A stretch of DNA of 64,000 nucleotides from Liquidambar formosana (taxonomy: Eukaryota; Streptophyta; Magnoliopsida; Saxifragales; Altingiaceae). Made by a program: the position numbers and the translations under genes. The notes beneath the pieces are model-generated. The model worked only from the letters and a program-made list of their open reading frames with translations, did no database searches and was not told the origin of the DNA. This document shows, piece after piece, positions 1 through 10,655 of the stretch. Each line of letters begins with the position of its first letter. Position 1 is the stretch's first letter. The stretch is from positions 9,587,991 to 9,651,990 of the forward strand of contig CM077827.1 of NCBI GenBank assembly GCA_039720395.1, given 5' to 3'.

Positions 1-475
1 AGTTTATGAAAAATGTAAAAAAATTTCATGAAAATTGGCTATGCAGCCCTTTATAAAATATCATTTTGAACAACTTTGCAGAAGAAAGTATTTTCAAAAT
101 CAATAGTTTAAATAAACTTTTTGACCATTTATAATATTTGTTTAAATAAAGATAAGATAAGTATTTTATTATGTGCATGTAGAGAGAAATGAGGGTTAGA
201 AAGCATGTCTTGGGATGTCAATAGAGTCAACCCAATTTAATATCAGTGGCATTTATTAACACCTTAGGACTTGTTTTCTATCCCCACTTATTTTAAATTT
301 ATCAAGAGTTTATGAAAAATGTAAAAAAATTTCATGAAAATTGGCTATGCAGCCCTTTATAAAATATCATTTTGAACAACTTTGTAGAATAAAGTATTTT
401 CAAAATCAATAGTTCAAATAAACTTTTTGACCATTTATAATATTTGTTTAAATAAAGATAAGATAAGTCTTGGGG
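1..475. repeat. Two direct copies of a MITE-like unit, 306 bp apart
   Basis: Positions 1-170 and 307-475 are nearly the same sequence, both opening with agtttatgaaaaatgtaaaa. The unit is visibly related to the arms of the inverted-repeat element at 497-895; both contain atcattttgaacaactttg. I infer degraded relatives of that element, tandemly placed or duplicated together with about 135 bp of spacer. The first copy is cut by the window edge, so its full extent is unknown. No coding capacity is visible. Confidence 0.7.
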
Positions 476-496
476 TCCATAGCCGCCCCATTTAAT

Positions 497-895
497 GGGA
501 ATGGCTATTGCAACCCCCCATTCCTCTAAGCCCACCCCCCAGCCTTTAGTTTTAAAGGTTTTATGCAAAATATAAAAAGTTTTTATGAAAACTGGCCATG
601 ATGTCCACTAGAAAACATCATTTTGAACAACTTTGCAGGAGAAAGTTTTTCCAAAATTTATCGTTTAGGTAGACTTTTTGGTAAAAAATGAAATAAATGC
701 TATAAATGGTTAAAAAGTATATCTAAACGATAGATTTTGGAAAAACTTTCTTTTACAAAGTTGTTCAAAATGATGTTTTCTAGTAGACACCATGGCCGGT
801 TTTCATAAAAACTTTTTATATTTTGCATAAAATCTTAAAAACCTAAATGATGGGGGGTGGGCTTATAGGAATGGGGGGTTGCAATAGCTGTTCCC
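497..895. mobile_element. Mutator-type MITE with about 200-bp arms
   Basis: The element is a large inverted repeat centred near 695. Its ends are gggaatggctattgcaaccc on the left and, on the opposite strand, gggaacagctattgcaaccc on the right. It is bounded by a perfect 9-bp direct repeat, ccatttaat, at 488-496 and 896-904. A 9-bp target duplication with long terminal inverted repeats is the hallmark of Mutator-like elements, and no transposase ORF is present, so it is non-autonomous. It lies about 200 bp upstream of the MICU start codon. Confidence 0.8.
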
Positions 896-920
896 CCATT
901 TAATACCTGATACGTTGGCC

Positions 921-985
921 ATCGGCCCACATAAGATACCGGGGTGGAGGCCATGGGCCCGAGGTCCTGGGCCTGGGCCTGGGAC
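921..985 (+). promoter_or_regulatory. Cluster of site II (TGGGCC) motifs upstream of MICU
   Basis: TGGGCC occurs at 954-959, 968-973 and 974-979, and its complement GGCCCA at 924-929, all 125-180 bp upstream of the MICU ATG. Site II elements (TGGGCY), bound by TCP factors, are known to be enriched in promoters of plant nuclear genes for mitochondrial proteins. The density here fits the predicted mitochondrial product. The transcription start was not located and no clear TATA box was seen. Confidence 0.5.
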
Positions 986-1104
986 ATCTGTAAAGAGCGA
1001 CGTTTCGAGCGAGATTGCCCGTCTGCACTCAAATTCCTTTCACAGTCACACACCATAATTGCAAAATCCCTTCTCCCCCTCCTCTTCTTCTTCTTCTCAA
1101 AACT

Positions 1105-4100
1105 ATGAAAAGATCCCAACCATTAGTCCGTCAACTCGCCCTCATCCAACGACCCCAAAATCGCCAATTCTCTACCCTACCCCAAGCCCCACAATCTTCT
1201 TCTTCTTCTTCTTCTTCTTCACGGACTCTATTTACTGAATCGAATTCTAACTCTGATCACTACCCAAACCCCATTTTCCGATCTCTCCTCAAATGGGTTT
1301 CAGGAATTGGTGTGGGTTCAAGCCTAGGGTTTTGTATTGGTCTTCTTCTTCTACTCCTACTTCTGAGTCTGCTTCTGCTTCTTTTAACAAGTCATTCTTA
1401 TCTTTTGCTGACTGGTCAACGGCCACTACAGAAGTTAATGTGGATCGTCATCAGCCTCAGGAAAGCCCCAAGTTTCTATTTGGAGGTATCTTTCATTATA
1501 TATTAATATATCTTTAATACTATGCTTTATGCTTTTATGTATATTTGACTATTTGTGTTTCAAGTTCTATGTGTATATGTGGGATTAGAGTATTGGGTAG
1601 TGTTGAGGCATTTGGTTGCTAGGCTTGGAATCTATTTGAGGTGTCTGCAATGGTGAATTCAAGACAAAATGAACTGTGATAGGGCTGTTGGAGACAGAAA
1701 TGTCTATAATTTTGAAATATTTTGTTGTAGGAATTTATTGGCATATAGCTTGGGGCTGTGATAGTGAAGGCATTATAGTTAATATTAAATTGGGTCAAAA
1801 GCTTGGAGAACTCTCTCTTTGATTTGATCATTAGGGTTTTAAAATCTGCTTTTAGTTTTGCATTTATATTTGTTTAAAAGGGGATATAATAATTTTATGA
1901 CATAATTTACCCACTGGTGAGAGTTTTGTAATTCAGGTTCCAACCATGTTGGCAATCAGAACGAAGTGATATTTCGATATGGAGAATATCAGTGATATAT
2001 CATCGATATTTCACTATATTGTTGACTTCTGTTATGAGAGATGACCTTTTTTATAAAAAAAAATTCCAATTGGAAAAAAAGGTATTTCAAGAAATTTTTT
2101 TATATTGTTGATATCAATGATATTATATTGCTATTATCATTATTCTCCTTGAAATCTGTTAATATCTTGGCGATAAATCAACAATATATCGATAAAGCTT
2201 CAAAGAAGAAGAAGAAGATCACTCCCATACAGCATACAACACACGTAATACATCATACATGACATAATGACATCTCTCCCTATCTTCTTTCTTTTCTTAC
2301 CCTTTTCTGTTGCCACTAGTGCTGCTCCACTGCATCTAAGGTCATATCTTTCTTAGTTTCTTCCTTTCTTACTGGAGCTCTCTCCCTTATCCCATGTCGT
2401 ACTCGTACCATGTAGCGTGTAGCTTTAAGTTGATGTTTGTAGATAATAAAAATAATGTTTTATTGAAGGGAGATACAATTTGCTCTCCAAAGAAAGCATC
2501 CCACACTCCTCACTCTAACACTTGAGGAGTGTGGAAGGCCTTTTTTGGAGTGCTGATAGTATTTCCCTTTTTAAACCGTTATCCTATGTTAATTGGTTTT
2601 TATTTATTTCTTTGGTAATTTGAATTGGGATAAAATTCCAAAAATCAATCATGGTTTGGCCTCCCTGGATTAATATCTCTCTCTGCCACTGGTTTGGCTT
2701 GGTTTTAGAAAATATGTTCAAACATTGTGAAAATTGATGGCATCATTGCACTCCTTTATATCAAGTCATTTAGGATGACATCTGATGGTTATGATTTGAT
2801 GAATTGTCACTATTAGCTAAGTTATATTATTTACTTGTGTAAGTGACTATGAACGTCGAATGATATCTGGTCATGGTCAATGTGAAATTCAAATTCATTT
2901 TTTAAATTGTCTATTCTAATTAGAATACTCTATTCATTTTTACTGGTATTTTTGTCATTGCAGATGGATATAGGAGAAAGGTTTTCTTTAACTATGAGAA
3001 ACGCATAAGAATGCGAAGTCCTCCTGAGAAGGTATTATTCGTTTGTTATTATTATTATTATTATTATTTTTTATTTTTTATTTTTTGTTTTTTGAGAGGA
3101 GGGGTTCACAGGTATTCATAGCATGATCATGCACTTACGTTGCATTTTTTTTTTTTTACATGCTCATGGAATATGTATTTTTCATGTACCTTTTATTATA
3201 GCTCAGTTATTATAGCAGTTATGTAAAGGAGTAACACACACACACACACACACATGATCATTTCTAGGACTTGTTATTTATAATTTTTCCATGACGTACC
3301 ATGTGGTAAGGTGTCATAATTTATCACTTATTTTGAAATTTGTTTCACCAAATATCTTAAATTTTTTGGTTGGATTTTTTGAACACAGTTAATGGGGCCA
3401 AGTTCTGTACTAGATTTAAAAATTGTTTAGACAATTTTAAAATAAAATTTCCTTGGTGTGGTCCCATTGCCCCAAACATTGCAAAATTGGCTTTGGTTTT
3501 GGGTTCTAAAGTTGTTGCTCTCATGTCTTAACTACTTTGGTTAATTATTTGGGTGATTGGGTCCATTTAAAGCAAGGTCAGTTTGGGACCCAAAACAGCT
3601 ATTCCACACACACCTTGGGAAGATGTTAGCATAATTTCATCCTAGGTTTGCCCAAAACAGTTAGGGGACGTGGTTCTATTTTAGTCCTTGCGGATAGGTT
3701 TTCCAAAATGGCCCATTTCATTCCATGTAGTAAGACTGCAGATGCTTCACATGTGGCCAAGGCGTTCTTTAAGGAAATTGGACGCTTCCATGTGTTGCCA
3801 ACTTCCATCGTATATGATCGGGATGTTGAGTTCATTAGTTATTTTGGGAAGACTGTTATATGAACTTTTTGGGACACAAATTTTTTTTCTGCATTTTACC
3901 CTTGGACTGATGGATAGACTAGGTTGTTGATAGGAGTCTTGGGGATTCGTATAGGTGTCTTGTAGGGGAGTGACCAGGGAATTGGGACTTAATTTTGCCT
4001 ACTGCAGAGTTTGCTTATAATGGTTCAGCCAATTGTACTACTGTTTGAGTCCTTTTCAAAATTTACATAGATTTTCCCCTCACCAGCCCATTGATCTTGT

Positions 4101-6193
4101 ACCTTTGCCTCTTGATTTTCACCCCTTACTCTCTGTTGATTCCTTTGCCCAATATTTTAGTGATCTTCATGCTGATATAGTAAAATTGTATTGAGTAATG
4201 AGAATTATAAACTTGCTACTGCTGTTCACAGTAGGAAACAAGAATTCAATGAAGGGCATTATGTCATGTTTCATGTGCGCCCTAAGCACTATCCTAAACA
4301 TTCCTACAAGAAATTACATGCCAAGCCAATAGACCTTTTCGTATCCTTTGTAAATTGGGACCTAATGCATATTTTTACTTAACTTCCCATCTCATATGAT
4401 TATTAGTTCAGTTTTCAATGTAGAGGACTTATTTCCTTAGTGCGGCACCTTTGAGTCTCTTACATTACCTGATATTTCTACAAGTGGAGCCACTTTTTCC
4501 TTTAGTGCAGCAGTAGTGGGGGTTCTTCCAAGCCTTCCAAATCAGAGCTTCGATTAGATTTTGGATTTATTAGAGGATCAGAGTATCAGGTTGTTCTTTC
4601 TCATGGCAGAGGTTACATCGCTAACTAGTTTGTTGAAGAGATCACCCAAATAATGAGGCTACACGGATTATTGAGTATGAGTTTCGTCACCTTGATCCTG
4701 ATCTTCTTGAGGAGTACCATTGCTGTATATTTCTGGAGAGTTCTTCTCAATCGGGGGAAATTATGGGTATCAGGATGGATTTCGGCAGAGGATTCATGTG
4801 CCACCATGTTTACACCAATTTTATGTGAGGCCGTAGGGCTTAGTTTTATTCATTTTTAGTTTTAGTAGTATTTTCTTTATTTATATTTTATTAGTGCTTT
4901 CCATTTTTTACTTTCCAAGTTTGTCTAGAGGGTTGTAGCCTATATAAAGGCATGAGAGTTTATTTTTCAAGCAGACTTGAATGAATAAAATAATAGAAAT
5001 TTTTCTACCTCTTTCTTCTCTCTCTATCTCTCAAGGTTTACATCAACCTGTTTATCTAGAGGTGTGATGCACATTCGTTGAGTATTCATCACAATGTCTT
5101 AGGGATGAATAGGACTTGGTGGAAGTGTGGAACAGAGTTTGGGGAAGAGGACTAGGCTTAGGTACATTTGAATGGTTTTAGGTGTAGTCCAGCTCAAAAA
5201 CAAAAATAAGTGTTGAAACTCAAACAAGATTAAGGAAAGAAAAATAAGAGAAGCCTAGGCAATCACACCTAGCGTCTCCTAAGCGGCTAAGCATTCACAA
5301 CTAGGGAATAAGGTAATCATTTCTCCTGGGAAGATTTTCGAATCTTCTATGGATTATTCCTTGCCTTCAACGGGAGATTTCAAAACTGTTTTTGAAGACT
5401 GGAAGCTAGAGAATAATGAATCCTGGGCTTTGAATAGCATAAATAAAAGAAGCCTAAACAGATACCTGAACCTTAGCTAGTTCACTACTACAGTGGCGTG
5501 AAAAGTAACTAGCTATAGTAGCATGAGTGTTTGCATAGACACAGATACAAGGCACACAGTCGACATGGTGCAGACGTGCCAATATAGAAAGTTCTTTAAA
5601 AGTAGGACATGAAAATGTGTATATATATGTATATATGTATACATGTATCATTATTAAACTCTGTTTCGAATGAACTTGAATTTCTCTTTCAATGTGTTCA
5701 CTACCTTTCTCGGCCTTTTGGCTAAGAACACGTGTCTAAGGAGTGCCCTCATCGTGTTTGTGAGTGGGTGTATTAGTCTTACAGTTTAAACTTATCACTC
5801 TATTACTCTGAACATAGCCTTTTCATGATCATCTGTTAGTCTTCCTTTTATCCTTTGAGGTTTATACTATCTATCCTTAGTTTGCCTTTATGTAAGAGAA
5901 AGAATTATCGATGATATTCTTAACTAACATGGCCACTGTGAGGCATAGCAAGGACACAGTCAAGGTGGGTCAGATATGTAAGGAGTGTTGGTGCCTAACA
6001 TACACTTCTTTGAGGTGAACATGGCTCTTCTTTAAAGTGTTCGTGCTACTTAGGTGAATGGTAGTGCTAGCTTGACTTTATTTGTAAAATTATAAATTAA
6101 AGAAGTCACAAACATAAAACTTAAAACAAAGCATCTAGAGGACCTATTAAGATGCTTGAAAAAATTTAAGTGGCTGGGAGGCCTACTAAGTGC

Positions 6194-6224
<31 letters not shown>

Positions 6225-8124
6225 AACATTATTTTGACAAATTGACACTCCCTATGTGGGCCTTGAAATCAAGGCCCATGATTTTCTCTTGTGCATTATT
6301 GCTTCTGCCATTGATCCCCATTAGTTAGTATGTCATGCATTTATACTAGATAGATGTATAGTTATTATCTTGGTGTTTTGAAACTTGTATGCATATTAAT
6401 TTCCAGTGCATGGTTTGTGCTTCTAAAATTTTGGGATCTATTCTATTTTTATTCAGGAATGATTTTTTCATGAATATTCACCACATTGTCAATGTCTGAC
6501 ACTATGTTGTCCTCAAAGGTTTTTGAATACTTTGCATCTTTTCGGCCATCAGAGGGAGAAATACTTATGACACCAGCAGATCTAATGAGGGCAGTTGTTC
6601 CTGTCTTTCCTCCATCTGAATCGAACCTTATTAGAGATGGATATCTGAGAGGGGAAAGAAAACCTGGCGAGTTGTATTGTGCTCCTTCAGAATTTTTCTT
6701 GCTTTTTGATATTAACAATGATGGACTTATATCCTTCAAAGAGTGAGATGCCAATATATTATAATTGTTTTTTCTTTCGCCCTACACATATTTTTTTACT
6801 TCCGCTGTCCCACAATGTTTGAGAACTTTGACAAAACGCATATGTTAAGGATATGCAATGCATTGACATCATTTTATTTGTTTAGTTTTATCTTTCCAAT
6901 ATTACTCTTTTGATGAAATTATTGCATTGACACCTTAGTTATTTTTAAATTGTAATTTCTAATATAGCAAAGGGTATTTTGAAAAAGTAAAAAAACAAAA
7001 ATTTCATGCCTTGACTGTGCACAATGTACAAACACGGAACATTGCAGATCAGCCTAAAATGAGAAGGTGCTCAAACATTTTGGGACGGAGGGAGTGTATA
7101 AACATAACTTGAGTTTTTTTTTTTTTTTTTTAATGAATTTTAATTTCTTAATCAAATATTCAGTTTGTGCATGATAATTTTTTTATTTCTGGAGAATTAA
7201 GATCTGATTATTATTTTTGTAACAGGTATATCTTTTTTGTTACGCTACTCAGCATCCCAGAATCAAGATTTTCAGTGGCATTCAAAATGTTTGACATTGA
7301 CAATAGTGGGTTGGTATATATGCAGGCTTTGCATAATGAAACAGTTAACCATTTTCACATTTTAGAAATATTATTGGAGGCCTCATCTTTAATCTTTTAA
7401 AAAATTTTTTTTTTTTTTCCTGTCAGTGGAATATAGTGCACTTGATAGATTTAACTTCTCATGGTAGTCTATCTTTGTTTTTTTTTGTTGGTTACAATTT
7501 TCTCGTGTTATACACTTTTATTATAATTGGTTTTAATCGTTTCCTTACTCCTAAGCATGGTAGAATGATTTATTATAAGCATATTTGCTACCGACTTTGC
7601 TTAATCAAATCCTTTTTTTTAATAACAATATTTTTATAAAGTATACGGATAGCCCAAGTGCCAAGTGGCACATACAAACGTAGTATTGTGAAACTTTACC
7701 AGACCCATAATTATTTCCATAGGATATGAACAATTTCAAAAAATTCTGTTATTTTTTTGTTCCTTTGACATAGAGTACACAGCAAGCTCAGCATTTTAAT
7801 GCAGTTAGAAAATGCATTAGATTATGTACCTTGCAATTGTTTCCCCTTGATAAACCCTCCCCCCCTCATCCTTCACCAATTTCTTTGAAATTACTCCAAA
7901 GGATTCTGAGGCCACTTCTTTCCATACACAGTACTTATAATAATATGTGAAACTGTGGCAAACCAGCATTTTTTTGTCTTAAACTTTGTTGCCATATCAT
8001 GGAATGCAATTGCAAGTTCAACAAAGCAAAATGGGAAAGGTACAAAAATAACATAGAATATTCGTTGTTCGATATTTAGAGAAATCAAATGAATATAATT
8101 CATGTACTAGAAGTCATGTCCAAA

Positions 8125-8171
<47 letters not shown>

Positions 8172-10619
8172 GAGGGATCTATTTACAGCCAGTGTAAAAA
8201 TTTTTACTCTTATAACCTTCAATATTTTTTTGTGGAAATAATATTTCATCAATCCAACCGTTGGATTAGGTTCTCTATTCATGCACGACATACATACCGA
8301 ATTTCAAGTGAAGAGGATATTGGAAAGCGTTTGATCCGTAAACTTACATGTTTTTTTATAAATAAAACTATAATTTTTACATTTCTTTTTATAAAAAAAA
8401 ACTATAATTTGGGGCACTTTATGAATGACATAGCTCCTAATGTCCTATTCACTTAAAATTCGGTATGCATGACGTACACGAATGGAGAACGTAATCCAAC
8501 GGTTGGATTGACGAAATATTATTCCCAGAAAAGGATATTGAGGGATGTAAGTAAAAAGTTTTACACCGGGTGTAAACGGATCTCTCCTATATATATACAT
8601 AGATATATAGATATAGTAGGACTAACAAATCTTGTCTCATAATGCACTAGCTTGCAAATTGTAAGAAGAATCTCATCAAGCTTGGACAAAGAAGCATAGT
8701 AAAGGAAAGCCTAGTTGATCAAAAAGGTTTGATTTGAAAGCCTAAATTTTGGACAACAAATATATTAAAATTCACTATACCCATACTTTGAGTGAAACAA
8801 AAACACATTTTAGTTCTCTCATTTTGTTTTCTTCCCACTCTTTCTCTCTCCTAGGGCAACTATTGTAGAGCAATAGGACTAAATGGCTAGTTTGTAATTT
8901 TGCTGTCATTCTTCTTCTTCTTCTTCTTTTATTTTTATTTTTATTTTTAATTTTTAATTTTTATGAATGATGAACATGTTTGATGTTTATGGATGTGTTC
9001 TTTGAATATTTATTCTTGCATATTAATTGATTTTGTAGTTGTTTTATACCTTTTATTATAATTATTATTATTATTATTATTATTTACGTTTATTATTGAT
9101 GTTTTACGCCAAATATTAATATTAATATATTTATTTATTAACGTATCTCACCGTATCATATCCTACATTGTTTTAGAATTGCTGAATCGGCGTATCCGTA
9201 TCGTATATATATCCGTGCTTTATAGCATAGAACACACAATAGATTCAGATAGGATTGACGTGCAGTGCTCAAATGGATTTAGAAATGGTGCAACAGGGAT
9301 AGAGTGGTTGGGTAGCGCTTGAATAGGGATGGACAGGACCTGGTAGGGTGCAACCATGCCTGAAATAGGTCTGGGATGCTTCAAATAGGGCTGACAGGAT
9401 CTTAGAAGATCATGGCAGCTGTGGGTGTAATCCCAAGGATGGATGCCATAATCCCTTGGTGAGTTATAGGGTTAAGGTTCTGCTTAGTTTCATGTTTGTG
9501 GTTAGGGTTAGGGTTAGGTTTGTGACGCTGATATAAAGAAGAGAGAATATAATTGAAAGGGATGGAATAATTTGAAGTGAATGAGATGCCTTAATTGAGG
9601 TAACCTCCCTTTATTTACAATGATAAGGAATGAGGATAAATTACAACAATACCACTATTGAACTATTATATTTTTCGATAAACCCTACTTCTAGTCCCTA
9701 AACCCTACCATCAAACCAATACATGACAGACACCATGCCTGGATGGAATGAAAGTTACCAATCTTGCTTGTTTAGAACAGCTTATATCTATTTAACTTTT
9801 GAAGTTCAGTATAGTTTTCAGTTTGGATTTATTTACATAACTTTTTAGAATGCTTGTCTTTCTTCTTCTTCTTTCTGGCATTCTGATAAGTTGACTGTTT
9901 ATATCCATATATAGAGAGATTGATAGAGATGAATTCAAGAAAGTGATGGCTTTGATGCGGGCTCAGAACCGACAAGGGGCTCAACATAGGGATGGACTGC
10001 GAGTTGGGTTGAAAGTTAGTGGCTCTGTAGAAAATGGAGGCCTGGTGGAGTACTTCTTTGGGAAAGATGGAAAGGCACGCCTTCAACATGATAAATTTGT
10101 CCAATTTATGAGAGATCTGCATGAGGAAGTATGGCGCACCCTCAGCAAATCTTTAACAGACACATTTCATCAATTATTGGTGTTGGCAGTTCTTATGTGT
10201 TCGATATTTCTTGATCCTTCAATTGGCAATATTGTTGTTATTACTACTATTATAATTACAATGAGCCTTTTTATCCTGCTCTTTTTTTCATGTGGATGAT
10301 TTTATTGTTGTGGTAGCTTTTGGCACTATATTTGATGACAGCATGTTTTTTGTCTATGGTCAACTAGGGTTCAGCCAACCTCAATTTTGGATTGAGTAAC
10401 TAGCACTGGGAGTAAGCCAGAGGTAGGGGACTTAAAACCAAATAAAGACACAAAGACTATTTGGTAATTGTGGTTGCGGCTGCCCCTGAAAAGTGAACAA
10501 CAGGAGTTAGGGCTTGGTTTTTGTATTATCTGATGCAGTATTGGTGAAGCTCTGTTTAGAAAACCTAGGGTTGTTGTTCTAGATGAGGATGTGAGTTAGA
10601 GAGAAATGATGCTTTTGTA

Positions 10620-10655
<36 letters not shown>

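Noticed and set aside
1335..1506. Leu-rich ORF tail after MICU residue 76, which looks like a membrane helix
   Set aside because: It is the out-of-frame reading of a CTT/TCT repeat after the frameshift; the other frame gives the family-like Ser-rich sequence and splices in phase.
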